NCBI RefSeq assembly: GCF_030408355.1
Contig: NZ_CP046606.1
Location: forward strand, 2,108,001-2,172,000
Reading direction: 5' to 3'
Length of the DNA: 64,000 nt
Origin: Corynebacterium afermentans subsp. afermentans
GTDB taxonomy: Bacteria; Actinomycetota; Actinomycetes; Mycobacteriales; Mycobacteriaceae
The translations under genes were made by a program, and so were the position numbers. Shown here piece after piece: positions 1-8,338 of this stretch (position 1 is its first letter; each line of letters starts with the position of its first letter). Under the pieces are notes generated by a model that had not been told where the DNA came from, ran no database searches, and worked only from the letters and a program-made list of their open reading frames with translations.

Positions 1-2
1 GC

Positions 3-290
3 GCGTTCGGGCTCACCGCGCTGCACCCGGTGTTCCTGCTACTCATCCCTACCCTGTTCATCCTGCTGTACGTAATGAAGGTCGGCCCGGACTCCTGGTA
101 CACCCCCACCCTGCGGCAGCTGGAGCAGCAGCGCCGCCAGGAAATCAAACGCCGCCAGCTGGAAATCGAATCTGCCAAGGCGCACCAGCATGCCATGATG
201 CGGGTGCAGCGTAGGGACCAGTTCAACCAGCTGACCTCGGACGCGCTCGATGTTGCACAAAACACGATAAACCGCTTCCGCAAACAGTAA
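3..290 (+). CDS. Membrane-anchored hypothetical protein, 5' end outside window
   Basis: The reading frame is open to the left edge of the window, so the gene is cut at its 5' end; an internal GTG at 30 is a possible but unproven start. The visible part begins with a hydrophobic stretch (HPVFLLLIPTLFILLY) that looks like one transmembrane helix, followed by a basic, Gln/Arg-rich region (QLEQQRRQEIKRRQLEIES) that probably forms an amphipathic or coiled-coil helix in the cytoplasm. It ends 19 bases before the aminotransferase gene and may share its transcript. I do not recognise a named family; only its membrane attachment is inferred. Confidence 0.6.
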   Translation, partial: AFGLTALHPVFLLLIPTLFILLYVMKVGPDSWYTPTLRQLEQQRRQEIKRRQLEIESAKAHQHAMMRVQRRDQFNQLTSDALDVAQNTINRFRKQ

Positions 291-309
291 ACAGGCCTAC
301 AGTGGTGCC

Positions 310-1551
310 ATGAGTGAGCCACTGAAGAAGCACCGCCATTTCGACCAGGCGGACAAACTGAAAAACGTCTCCTACGACATCCGCGGGCCGGTGAGCGCCA
401 CCGCCGAGAAGATGGAGCGCGACGGCCACACCATCTTGAAGCTCAACACCGGCAACCCGGCCGTGTTCGGCTTCGAGGCGCCGGACGTGATCATGCGCGA
501 CATGATTGCCAACCTACCCACCTCACAGGGCTACACCACCTCCAAGGGCATCACGTCCGCACGCCGCGCGGTGGTTACGCGCTACGAGATGATCGACGGC
601 TTCCCGCCCTTCGACATCGACGACGTTTACCTGGGCAACGGCGTGTCCGAGCTGATCAGCATGACCACCCAGGCGCTGCTCAACGACGGCGACGAAATCC
701 TCATCCCCGCCCCCGACTACCCACTGTGGACCGCCGCGTCCACGCTCGCCGGCGGCAAAGTCGTGCACTACATGTGCGACGAAGAGGACGATTGGAACCC
801 CTCGCTCGAGGACATCAGGGAGAAAGTCACCGACCGCACCAAGGCGATCGTGGTGATCAACCCGAACAACCCCACCGGCGCCGTGTACTCGCGCGAGGTG
901 CTCGAAGGCATCGCCGACATCGCCCGCGAGCACGAGCTCATGGTGCTTTCCGACGAAATCTACGATCGCGTACTTTACGACGGAGCTTCGCACATCTCCA
1001 TGGCAGAAATCGCCCCGGATCTCGTGTGCATCACCTTCAACGGCCTGTCCAAGGCGTACCGGGTGTGCGGCTACCGCGCCGGCTGGATGGTTATCACGGG
1101 CCCAAAGCGCCGCGCCGCCGGCTTCATCGAAGGCCTCGACCTGCTTTCGGGGACCAGGTTGTGCGCGAACGTGCCCGGACAGCACGCCATCCAGGTGGCT
1201 CTTGGCGGCCGGCAGTCCATCTACGAACTCACCGCCGAAGGCGGGCGCCTGCACAAGCAACGCAACGTCGCAGTGCGAAAGCTCCGCGAAATCCCCGGTG
1301 TGTCCGTGGTGGAGCCGAAGGGTGCGCTGTACTGCTTCCCCAAGATCGACGCGGAGATGTACAACATCCACGACGACGAGAGGTTCATGCTGGACCTGCT
1401 CAAATCCGAAAAGATCCTCATGGTCCAGGGCACCGGCTTCAACTACCCCACCCCGGACCACTTCCGCGTGGTCACGCTGCCGTGGGCGTCGCAGTTGGAA
1501 AACGCCATCGAACGCCTGGGCAACTTCCTGGTGGACTACCACCAGCACTAG
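310..1551 (+). CDS. alaT: PLP-dependent alanine aminotransferase AlaT
   Basis: This is a fold-type I aminotransferase of 413 residues, a normal length for the family. It carries the substrate-pocket motif NPNNPTGAVYS, the cofactor-contact motif SDEIYDR, and the Schiff-base lysine in NGLSKAYRVCGYRAGW near residue 250. The family transfers the amino group between alanine and 2-oxoglutarate or related oxo acids in the cytoplasm. In corynebacteria an AlaT of this size lies near UDP-glucose dehydrogenase and aftD, as here, which supports the name. The ATG at 310 gives the expected N-terminus, although no strong ribosome binding site precedes it. Substrate specificity (alanine versus valine or aspartate) is inferred. 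Confidence 0.85.
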   Translation: MSEPLKKHRHFDQADKLKNVSYDIRGPVSATAEKMERDGHTILKLNTGNPAVFGFEAPDVIMRDMIANLPTSQGYTTSKGITSARRAVVTRYEMIDGFPPFDIDDVYLGNGVSELISMTTQALLNDGDEILIPAPDYPLWTAASTLAGGKVVHYMCDEEDDWNPSLEDIREKVTDRTKAIVVINPNNPTGAVYSREVLEGIADIAREHELMVLSDEIYDRVLYDGASHISMAEIAPDLVCITFNGLSKAYRVCGYRAGWMVITGPKRRAAGFIEGLDLLSGTRLCANVPGQHAIQVALGGRQSIYELTAEGGRLHKQRNVAVRKLREIPGVSVVEPKGALYCFPKIDAEMYNIHDDERFMLDLLKSEKILMVQGTGFNYPTPDHFRVVTLPWASQLENAIERLGNFLVDYHQH

Positions 1552-1644
1552 GGGTTCCAGCGCGCGGGGTTCCAGCGGCGACCGTGGCGAGGCATCCTGC
1601 GCCTATGACTTCTGCGCCCGTGCCCGGGGAGACGTTCCGACACA

Positions 1645-1795
1645 GATCTGCTAGTTCGTTCGGAATACCTCCTGAGCGAACTAGCAGATCAAGCGTTCAA
1701 CTTCGCGTTTCCCCAGGTGTTATTGAAACGCGGCGCCAATAACAAGCTGATCTGCTAGTTCGCCTGCAAACCCTTAAATGGCGAACTAGCAGATC
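1645..1795. repeat. Cluster of three intergenic inverted repeats
   Basis: The gap between the convergent genes alaT and the glutamate-synthase-like gene holds two palindromic hairpins built from the same arm. The first pairs GATCTGCTAGTTCG at 1645-1658 with its complement at 1677-1690. The second pairs GATCTGCTAGTTCGC at 1749-1763 with 1781-1795. Between them lies a third, unrelated hairpin, TGTTATTG at 1718-1725 with CAATAACA at 1737-1744. All stems are perfect. The convergent position suits a bidirectional terminator, but no long T-tract follows, and reuse of one arm in two hairpins suggests a repeat element. Confidence 0.8.
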
Positions 1796-1820
1796 GGTGG
1801 GCTGGGAGTTGGGCTGGGAG

Positions 1821-3359
1821 CTACGCCACCGGGCGGAAGGTGTCCGGGGAGGCGGCTTTCCAGTCGGGGGCCCAGATCGAGGGGGCGTCTTCAAGCAGTT
1901 GCCCCGGGCGCAGCCACTCGTAGATGGATGCGTAGGAGCGCGACTCGGTCGGCGAGACGCTGCGGCGCAGCATGTGCGGGGTGAGCTCGGACGGGTCGGC
2001 GACACCCATGGACGCCATGAGGCGCACGGCAGTGTTGACGGTGGTCTTCTGGAAGTTGTAGACCGCCTTGGACTTGTCCTCCACCACGATGGCGCGGTTG
2101 CGGCGCGGGTCCTGGGTGGCCACGCCCGTGGGGCATTCGCCGGTGTGGCAGCGCTGGGCCTGGATGCAGCCGGTGGCCATCATCATGGCGCGGGCGGAGT
2201 TGGTGTAGTCCGCGCCCTGGATCATCCGCATGACGATGTCGGAGCCGCCGGAGACTTTGCCGGAGGCGCCGATCTTGATCTGGTCGCGAAGCCCAGTGCC
2301 CACGAGCGCGTTGTGCATCAGCATCAGGCCGTGGGTCAGCGGCATGCCCATGTGGTCTTCGAAGTCGATGGGCGCAGCACCGGTGCCGCCTTCGGAGCCG
2401 TCCACCACGATGAAGTCGGGCGCGGTGCCGACAGTGCGGATGGCCTTGCAGATGGCCAGCACTTCCCTGCGGCTGCTGACGCACATCTTGAATCCCGCCG
2501 GCTTGCCACCGGAAAGCTCGCGCATCTTGGCAATGAACTCGATGAGCTCGACCGGGGTGGTGAACACGCGGTGCGCCGCCGGGCTGATGCAGTCCACGCC
2601 CATGGGCACGCCGCGGATCTCGGAGACTTCCTTGGTGATCTTGTCCGCCGGCAGCACGCCGCCGATGCCGGGCTTGGCACCCTGGCTGAGCTTCAGCTCC
2701 ACCATCTTGACCTGGTCGTCCTGCGCTTTGTCGCGGAACTTGGCCGGGTCGAAGCCGCCGTCCTCGGTGCGGGCGCCGAAGTAGCCGGTACCCATCTGCC
2801 AGACCAGGTCGCCGCCATTTTCCTGGTGGTACGGGGAGATGCCGCCCTCGCCGGTGTTGTGGGCGAACCCACCCATGGCCGCACCCTTGTTCAGAGAGCG
2901 CACGGCGTTTTTGGACAGCGAGCCGAAGCTCATCGAGGACACGTTCAGCATGGAGATGGAGTACGGCTTGGTGCAGTCCTTGCCACCCACGAGCGCGCGG
3001 GGCGGCTCGGCCGGCTCCTCCACCGGGGCGATGGAGTGCACGAGGTGCTCGTGGTTGGAGTCGTAGACGTCCTGGACGGTGCCGAACGACGTCTCACTCT
3101 GCTTGCCCTTCGCACGCTCGTAGATGGCGTTGCGCTGGTCGCGGTTGAAGGGGCGGCCGTCCCAGTCGCGTTCGATGAAGTACTGGCGCAGCTCCGGACC
3201 GATGTCCGTGAGCAGGTAGCGCATGTGCCCCAAAACGGGGTAGTTGCGCAGAATCGGGTATTTGGTCTGTGTGAGGTCGTGAATGGCGACACCACCCAGC
3301 GCTGCTGCGGCCGCGCCCAGGGCGCCCTTGGCAAACTTTCCTGACTTCTCCTTGGACAT
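1821..3359 (-). CDS. FMN-binding glutamate synthase-like protein
   Basis: The protein of about 512 residues matches the central and FMN-binding domain of the glutamate synthase large subunit, standing alone without the glutaminase domain. Visible signatures are the glycine-rich phosphate-binding segment DGSEGGTGAAP and the cysteine cluster CHTGECPTGVATQDP that resembles the iron-sulphur-binding region of GltB. The N-terminus has a short hydrophobic patch (GALGAAAAALGGVA), so it may be membrane associated. I chose the ATG at 3359 because the preceding residues look non-coding and MSKEKSGK is a typical start. The physiological reaction of these single-domain proteins is not well established, so no gene symbol is given. 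Confidence 0.8.
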   Translation of the reverse strand: MSKEKSGKFAKGALGAAAAALGGVAIHDLTQTKYPILRNYPVLGHMRYLLTDIGPELRQYFIERDWDGRPFNRDQRNAIYERAKGKQSETSFGTVQDVYDSNHEHLVHSIAPVEEPAEPPRALVGGKDCTKPYSISMLNVSSMSFGSLSKNAVRSLNKGAAMGGFAHNTGEGGISPYHQENGGDLVWQMGTGYFGARTEDGGFDPAKFRDKAQDDQVKMVELKLSQGAKPGIGGVLPADKITKEVSEIRGVPMGVDCISPAAHRVFTTPVELIEFIAKMRELSGGKPAGFKMCVSSRREVLAICKAIRTVGTAPDFIVVDGSEGGTGAAPIDFEDHMGMPLTHGLMLMHNALVGTGLRDQIKIGASGKVSGGSDIVMRMIQGADYTNSARAMMMATGCIQAQRCHTGECPTGVATQDPRRNRAIVVEDKSKAVYNFQKTTVNTAVRLMASMGVADPSELTPHMLRRSVSPTESRSYASIYEWLRPGQLLEDAPSIWAPDWKAASPDTFRPVA

Positions 3360-3439
3360 GCGGACTATCATGCCCCACTCAGCCAGAAATACTAAGACGG
3401 GCACACCCTGCAGGTATGCCCGAATTAGGTACTACGAAA

Positions 3440-4768
3440 CTACAGGGTCCGACCCAGGGCGCGGAGCTGCCAGCCAGTGTTTTGCCAGTCGGTGACGTTG
3501 AGGACGTTTCGTCCGTCGATAAGCAATTGCTTTGCGACGAGCTCCGCCGCCCACCGCGGGTCCATTTCCTTGAACTCCTGCCACTCGGTGGCGAGGATGA
3601 CCAGTTCCGCGCCGCGCAGTGCGTCCTCGAGGCTGGTGGCGTAGTCGAGGGTGGGGAAGACCTTGCGGGCGTTGTCCATGCCCTGCGGGTCGTAGACGCG
3701 CACGGAAGCGCCGGCGAGCGAAAGCTGGCCGGCCACAGCCAGTGCCGGCGAGTCGCGCACGTCGTCCGAGTTCGGCTTGAACGCGGCACCGAGCACGGTG
3801 ATGTTGCGGCCGATGACGCTGCCGAGCTCCTCGCGGGCTAAGTCGATCACGCGCTGGCGGCGGCGCATGTTGATCGCATCCACCTCGCGCAGGAAGGTCA
3901 GTGCCTGATCGGCGCCGACCTCGCCGGCGCGTGCCATGAACGCGCGGATGTCCTTGGGCAGGCAGCCGCCGCCGAAACCGAGGCCGGCGCCGAGGAACTT
4001 CCGGCCGATGCGGTCGTCGTAGCCGATGGCGTCCGCAAGCTGGGTCACGTCCGCACCGACGTTCTCGCAGACCTCGGACACGGCGTTGATAAACGAGATT
4101 TTCGTGGCGAGGAAGGCGTTGGCGGAGACTTTCACCAGCTCCGCGGTCTGCAAATCCGTCACGATAAACGGGGTGTCGTTTTCCAGCGGGGTGGCGTACA
4201 CCTCGCGGGCGATCTCCTCCGCGCGGGAGTTCTCGGCGCGGTGCCCCAGTACGATGCGGTCCGGCTCGATGGTGTCTTTCACGGCGTAGCCCTCGCGGAG
4301 GAACTCCGGGTTCCAGGCGATCTCGACGCTGGCCTTGTTGCCGTTGGCGGCGGCGAGTTTGTCGGCGCGCCCCTGCAGGGCGGCAGCGGTGCCGACCGGC
4401 ACGGTGGACTTGCCCAGGATCAGGTGCTCGCCCTCGAGCTGGGGCACCAGGGCGTCGATGACGGCCTCGACGTAGCGGGTGTCGGCCGCGTAGGAGCCGC
4501 GCTGCTGCGGGGTGCCCACACCGATGAAGTGCACGTTCGCGAAGGCGGCGGCCTCGGCGTAGTCCGTCGTAAAGCCAAGGCGTCCTGCGTCGATGTTGCG
4601 CTCGAGCACCTCGGGCAAGCCCGGCTCGTAGAACGGCACTTTGGAGTTCTTCAGCGCCTCGATCTTGGTTTCGTCAACGTCTACGCCCAGCACCTCGTGG
4701 CCGAGTTCAGCCATGCACGCCGCATGCGTCGCGCCGAGGTAACCAGTGCCAATCACAGTCATCCGCAT
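3440..4768 (-). CDS. ugd: UDP-glucose 6-dehydrogenase
   Basis: This 442-residue protein oxidises UDP-glucose to UDP-glucuronate with two NAD molecules, feeding acidic sugar and cell-surface polymer synthesis. The N-terminal Rossmann fold shows GTGYLGATHA. The catalytic cysteine lies in GFGGGCLPKDIRAF, with the helper lysine right after it, and the C-terminal NAD/UDP domain has TVLGAAFKPNSDDVRDSP. The length is standard. It is transcribed away from the Fic gene. Close to its 3' end it contains an inverted pair of the dispersed TTGCTTATCGACG word (3514-3539). Confidence 0.9.
   Translation of the reverse strand: MRMTVIGTGYLGATHAACMAELGHEVLGVDVDETKIEALKNSKVPFYEPGLPEVLERNIDAGRLGFTTDYAEAAAFANVHFIGVGTPQQRGSYAADTRYVEAVIDALVPQLEGEHLILGKSTVPVGTAAALQGRADKLAAANGNKASVEIAWNPEFLREGYAVKDTIEPDRIVLGHRAENSRAEEIAREVYATPLENDTPFIVTDLQTAELVKVSANAFLATKISFINAVSEVCENVGADVTQLADAIGYDDRIGRKFLGAGLGFGGGCLPKDIRAFMARAGEVGADQALTFLREVDAINMRRRQRVIDLAREELGSVIGRNITVLGAAFKPNSDDVRDSPALAVAGQLSLAGASVRVYDPQGMDNARKVFPTLDYATSLEDALRGAELVILATEWQEFKEMDPRWAAELVAKQLLIDGRNVLNVTDWQNTGWQLRALGRTL
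3514..3539. repeat. Inverted pair of dispersed TTGCTTATCGACG motif
   Basis: Positions 3514-3526 are the reverse complement of TTGCTTATCGACG, and 3527-3539 read TTGCTTTGCGACG, so the two copies abut as a 26-bp palindrome with two mismatched pairs. Further copies or close variants lie at 6190, 8325, 9178, 13193, 13737, 15549, 17699, 19802, 22797, 24591, 32864, 42368, 44332, 44422, 47840, 52342, 54560 and 62121, with weaker ones at 30719, 31797, 50653 and 58972. These are start positions of 13-mers and both orientations occur. The function is unknown. Confidence 0.7.
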
Positions 4769-4958
4769 AAGTGGCCATTATGCCGTGGAGCGGCGAGGTC
4801 GGCAGAGTGAGTAATGTGTGCATATTTTTAGCAGCGGAAATTCATATGCTCCTCGCGGTCTCTATTTTTCAAAATCGTATTTTTTGCAAAATAGATAGAT
4901 GGAGATTTCGCTAAAATCCCAGAATTGAAGATTCTGACCTGTAAAGGACGCTCTGGAA

Positions 4959-6170
4959 ATGGACAACTACAAAAACCTGAAGACAGTGTTTCACAAATCC
5001 CCAAACGGCCAACGGGCTGCAGAGGCGGAGTACATCTCCCGATTTTCATCCCCAGCTGCGCTTCATTGGGACTTCACAGTAGGCAAACATCAACTTTTCG
5101 CGGTACTAACTGCGGAGATTCAGTCGCTTTTGGAGCAGGTCTGGAGGACGGAGCTCCGAATTTCCCACAAGTGGTCCACGCTTCCAGGCGTAGCAGGTAG
5201 CCACTACCTGACTGGCCTGCTCATTGAGGAAATCAAAGCGACCAATCAGATTGAGGGCGTGCATTCGACCCGTAAAGAAATTGCGGAAGCCCTAACCCGC
5301 CCCTCAACCGGACCGCATAAGCGTTTTCGCGAAATGGTTGCCTTCTACGAGTCGCTGCTTAACCCTAATGATCGACCAGAGTTCCCGCGGACTCCCGCAT
5401 CCCTCCGCGCTGAATACGACAAGTTACTTGCGAAAGAAATCGATGAAGCGGATCGTCCCGACGGGCAATTGTTCCGAGCAGGAACAGTAGAGATTCACGA
5501 TGGCATGAAGGGAGTTCACAAAGCTCCCCTCGGCGAAGACAACATTGAAGAGCGCATGCGGACGTTCCTAGACACCCAACAAGATGAAACCCATGTCCTC
5601 ATCAACGCGCTCGTCGGCCACTTCATCTTTGAGTACACTCACCCGTTTTACGACGGTAACGGCCGTATGGGACGCTTTCTTCTCGCATTCAAGGCCCTCG
5701 AGGTCCTTTCTCCACCGACCTCGATGTCCCTCTCTCAACAGTTCTCGCTCCAGAGGAAGAAGTACTACGCGGCTTTCGTAGAGACGGAAAACGCGATGAA
5801 CTACGGGGAGGGAACTTTCTTCCTCAAAGCCATTCTCGAGATGCTGATCGATGCTCAGAATGACCTGGAGACATCACTGGATCAAAAGCATTCCCAGTTA
5901 CGTAGTTTGCAGGAGGTTTTATCCTCGGTAAATCGAGACGAATACGAACGCGACTTACTTTTCTTAGCCGCGCAGGCATTTCTTTTTAGCCCGGAGCTCC
6001 CCTTCCCCCTCAAAGAAGCAGTTTCAGCAATGGGGCGCTCTTGGAACACCGTCCGACCCGTTGCAGAACGCCTGGAGGCGGAGGGCCTAATCCAATCCGC
6101 ATCCAAGCGTCCGCTCACGCTCGAACTCACTTCTCAGGGCCGTGAATACTTGCGTTTGTCAGAGTACTGA
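4959..6170 (+). CDS. Fic/DOC family AMP-transferase-like protein (class II)
   Basis: The Fic core motif HPFYDGNGRMGRFLL lies near residue 225, containing the catalytic histidine and the nucleotide-binding GNGR. Fic enzymes usually transfer AMP from ATP to hydroxyl side chains of target proteins. An inhibitory helix motif, TNQIEG near residue 95, fits the S/T-xxx-E-G/N pattern and lies N-terminal to the core, so this is a self-inhibited class II Fic protein. The C-terminal third looks like a winged-helix domain (SRPVAERLEAEGLIQ-like arrangement), suggesting DNA or partner binding. The start at 4959 follows AAAGGA at 4944. The gene is visibly less GC-rich than its neighbours, consistent with horizontal transfer. 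The target is unknown. Confidence 0.88.
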   Translation: MDNYKNLKTVFHKSPNGQRAAEAEYISRFSSPAALHWDFTVGKHQLFAVLTAEIQSLLEQVWRTELRISHKWSTLPGVAGSHYLTGLLIEEIKATNQIEGVHSTRKEIAEALTRPSTGPHKRFREMVAFYESLLNPNDRPEFPRTPASLRAEYDKLLAKEIDEADRPDGQLFRAGTVEIHDGMKGVHKAPLGEDNIEERMRTFLDTQQDETHVLINALVGHFIFEYTHPFYDGNGRMGRFLLAFKALEVLSPPTSMSLSQQFSLQRKKYYAAFVETENAMNYGEGTFFLKAILEMLIDAQNDLETSLDQKHSQLRSLQEVLSSVNRDEYERDLLFLAAQAFLFSPELPFPLKEAVSAMGRSWNTVRPVAERLEAEGLIQSASKRPLTLELTSQGREYLRLSEY

Positions 6171-6174
6171 GCGG

Positions 6175-6213
6175 GGTAGGCCTTTGGCTCGTCGATAAGC
6201 AAAAGCCCCTACC
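6175..6213. terminator. Hairpin between fic and dcd with dispersed motif in loop
   Basis: GGTAGG at 6175-6180 can pair with CCTACC at 6208-6213, extended by an imperfect CTTTGGCT/AGCAAAAG helix. The loop holds CGTCGATAAGC, a copy of the dispersed word. The hairpin separates the convergent fic and dcd genes and overlaps the dcd stop codon. There is no clear T-tract, so a terminator role is likely but not proven. Confidence 0.5.
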
Positions 6214-6772
6214 GGAAGTTCAGGTACGCCTTCGACGGGGTTGGGCCGCGCTGGCCCTGGTACTTCGAGCCGAGCTTGCCGGAGCCGTACGGGGTGTCCG
6301 CGGGCGAGGTCATGTTGAACAGCGCGAGCTGGCCGACCCTCATGCCCGGCCACAAGACGATGGGCAAATTGGCCACGTTGGATAGCTCCAAGGTGATGTG
6401 GCCCGAAAAGCCCGGGTCGATGAAGCCCGCGGTGGAGTGCGTGAGCAGTCCCAGGCGGCCAAGGGAGGACTTGCCCTCGAGGCGGCCCGCCAGGTCCGTG
6501 GGCAGCGTGAAGCACTCGAGGGTGGAGGCGAGTACGAACTCGCCGGGGTGCAGGACAAACGCGTCGCCGTCCGGCACCTCAACGAGCGTGGTTAGATCCG
6601 GCATCTCCTGCTTCGGGTCGATGTGCGTGTACTTCGAGTTGTTGAAAACGCGGAAGAACTTGTCAATGCGCACATCGATCGAACTCGGCTGAATAAGCTC
6701 GGCGTCGAATGGGTCGATACCGAGGTGGCCGGAGTCAATGGCATCGCGGATGTCGTGATCTGAAAGCAACAC
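6209..6772 (-). CDS. dcd: dCTP deaminase (dUMP-forming type)
   Basis: This 187-residue enzyme of the trimeric dUTPase fold has the family signatures [32 protein letters not shown] in its substrate region, and [10 protein letters not shown]. In mycobacteria and relatives the enzyme is bifunctional, converting dCTP directly to dUMP for thymidylate synthesis; the sequence similarity suggests the same here, but residues separating mono- from bifunctional forms were not tested. It starts about 60 bases from the divergent tRNA-Gly gene. Length and start are normal for the family. Confidence 0.93.
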   Translation of the reverse strand: MLLSDHDIRDAIDSGHLGIDPFDAELIQPSSIDVRIDKFFRVFNNSKYTHIDPKQEMPDLTTLVEVPDGDAFVLHPGEFVLASTLECFTLPTDLAGRLEGKSSLGRLGLLTHSTAGFIDPGFSGHITLELSNVANLPIVLWPGMRVGQLALFNMTSPADTPYGSGKLGSKYQGQRGPTPSKAYLNFR

Positions 6773-6833
6773 GAATCTGAGTGTACTTCCCTGTTTTGGG
6801 CCGCGAATCCGTGGTGCTAAAGTTGGCAGAGCT

Positions 6834-6904
6834 GCCGGCGTAGTTTAGTGGTAGAACATCAGCTTCCCAAGCTGAGAGTGCGAGTTCGATTCTCGTCGCC
6901 GGCT
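6834..6904 (+). tRNA. tRNA-Gly (anticodon CCC)
   Basis: The 71-base cloverleaf has the acceptor stem GCCGGCG paired with CGCCGGC, the D-arm region TAGTTTAGTGGTAGAAC, the anticodon stem TCAGC/GCTGA around the loop TTCCCAA, and a T-arm with GTTCGATTC. The middle of the anticodon loop gives CCC, which reads glycine GGG. The discriminator base is T and no CCA is encoded after it. The surrounding genes are accessory, and tRNA genes are frequent integration sites, but no attachment repeat was seen here. Confidence 0.96.
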
Positions 6905-6928
6905 CTCTTTTCTTTTTCGGGGTGCGGG

Positions 6929-7534
6929 CTACAAGAAGTAGCGGATCTTCCACGGCACCTCTGGGCCGTACACCTGCCTCGAGCACGGGCGCATGTCCGC
7001 TCGTGCAAGGGAGATGAACGGGTCCTTGATGCCGCTTTCTTCGGGAAAATTGCACTGCATGACGTTGTAGCCCACGCAGTACTTCACGGCGAACTGCATT
7101 GCCCACGGGTCGTGGTGGAAGACCTCGTCAACACCGAGTGGTGTGGCAATGACAGTACGCAAACCGGTCTGCTCCACGACCTCCACGGGCTGCCAGTCCT
7201 CGTCGGTGTGCATGGTGGCGTCCCATATCTCGCCGCCGAGCACATGGTGGCCGTTCCCCTCCACCTCGCACTCGTCCGCGTCAACATAACGCCGCGCCAC
7301 CCACACCGGCGGTGCGGAAATCAGCTCGCCGGAGGAGTTGCGAAACGCGTTGCGCCCCGGCGAATACTCGAAAAGGAACCCGAGGCGGCGGATGCACTGC
7401 AGCGCCTCCTTCGAATTCGGGAACCGAAAAGCGAGCAAGAGCTGCCCCACGTTCACGGTGAAGTAACGGCCGTTTTGGAAGTTGCGAGTTGCGGTAAGGA
7501 AGACGGTGGGGTCCGGGAGGTCGTCGAAAAGCAT
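6929..7534 (-). CDS. Hypothetical protein, paralogue of its upstream neighbour
   Basis: The 201-residue protein has no signal peptide or transmembrane segment and I do not recognise a named family. It is clearly related to the next gene upstream: both share an FEYS segment, an EDWxPxxxxE segment (TDEDWQPVEVVEQ here) and a FHHDP motif followed by an aromatic and alanine-rich tail. Its ATG overlaps the stop codon of that gene (TAATG at 7532-7536), indicating translational coupling and probable joint function. The conserved histidines and acidic residues could bind metal, but this is a guess. Confidence 0.75.
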   Translation of the reverse strand: MLFDDLPDPTVFLTATRNFQNGRYFTVNVGQLLLAFRFPNSKEALQCIRRLGFLFEYSPGRNAFRNSSGELISAPPVWVARRYVDADECEVEGNGHHVLGGEIWDATMHTDEDWQPVEVVEQTGLRTVIATPLGVDEVFHHDPWAMQFAVKYCVGYNVMQCNFPEESGIKDPFISLARADMRPCSRQVYGPEVPWKIRYFL

Positions 7535-8121
7535 TACGCGTGGCTGCAGGGCCCGATCGGCTTCGAGGACACCACGCTCACCGGGTAGCTGCGGCCGTTA
7601 GGTTTACCGCGCAGCACAGGCCACTCGCGGTTGTAGGCAGTGGCGTTGGCAAGGCGCTCCGGATCGTGGTGGTAGCAGGTGTACACGCCGTCCTCGGTGG
7701 AAAAGATCAGCTTGTTGCCGTCGTGTTCGATGATGGTGATGGGCAGCCAGTCTTCTTTGGGGCCGTTGGCGGCGCGCAGCACCGGGATCCAGTGCCCCTT
7801 GTGGCCGTTCGCGACCAGGTCGCACTGGTCGTGTCCGCACGGGATGCGCTCAGCGGGCGGCTCCGGCAGCGGGATTACGGTGCCGTTTTGGTCGCGGATT
7901 GCCCCTTCGATGGCGGAGTACTCGAACTTTGGCCCGGTGCGGCCGACAAAGTCGAAAGCATCCATAGCTGACGGGAATTCCGCGGTGACCGTGTCATCGG
8001 TGCCGTCGACAGTGAAGGTGACCGTGCTGATGTTGACGTTGCCCAGGGTTGCGGGCGCCCAGTCGTCGGCGAAGATGGGCTGGTTGGACATGTCGTTCAT
8101 GTCGTTCATGTCGGAAGACAT
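7534..8121 (-). CDS. Hypothetical protein, first gene of a paralogous pair
   Basis: The 195-residue soluble protein is paralogous to the downstream gene through the segments KFEYSAIEGAIRDQNG, KEDWLPITIIEHDG and YTCYHHDPERLANAT. It also contains CGHDQCDLVANGHKGHW, rich in Cys and His, which is partly retained in the paralogue. The start at 8121 is supported by AAAGGAG about eight bases upstream. The N-terminus has a short tandem repeat, MNDMNDM, made by a duplicated 9-base unit. No known family is recognised; the coupling suggests a two-subunit or successive-domain arrangement. Confidence 0.75.
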   Translation of the reverse strand: MSSDMNDMNDMSNQPIFADDWAPATLGNVNISTVTFTVDGTDDTVTAEFPSAMDAFDFVGRTGPKFEYSAIEGAIRDQNGTVIPLPEPPAERIPCGHDQCDLVANGHKGHWIPVLRAANGPKEDWLPITIIEHDGNKLIFSTEDGVYTCYHHDPERLANATAYNREWPVLRGKPNGRSYPVSVVSSKPIGPCSHA

Positions 8122-8338
8122 GGTTGATCTCCTTTGAGAATCGCACTTCCGGCGCGGCGGTTGCGCGTGCCGGCGGATCTTCCCCCGGGGGCACCGTGCG
8201 CGATATGCGCGGTTGCCAGCCGACGAGCCGGGAGGCTTTTCCCTTGTGCAGGGTGCGTCGGACTTCGTGATCCAGTTCAGAACAATAGCAGACCGCTTGG
8301 TCTACTGCAAGTGGGGTCGGAGGACGCCGATAAGCAAT

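Noticed and set aside
1797..3344. Long open frame antisense to the glutamate-synthase-like gene
   Set aside because: High-GC shadow of a strongly coding gene, without recognisable motifs; the minus-strand frame carries family signatures.
3514..3539. DnaA boxes as the explanation of the TTATCGACG word
   Set aside because: Seven of nine bases match TTATCCACA, but the conserved flank TTGC and tolerated central changes (TCTC, AATC, TTGC) do not fit DnaA, and copies are scattered over 60 kb.
6834..8121. tRNA-Gly as an integrated island boundary
   Set aside because: No repeat of the tRNA 3' end and no integrase gene were found in the window.
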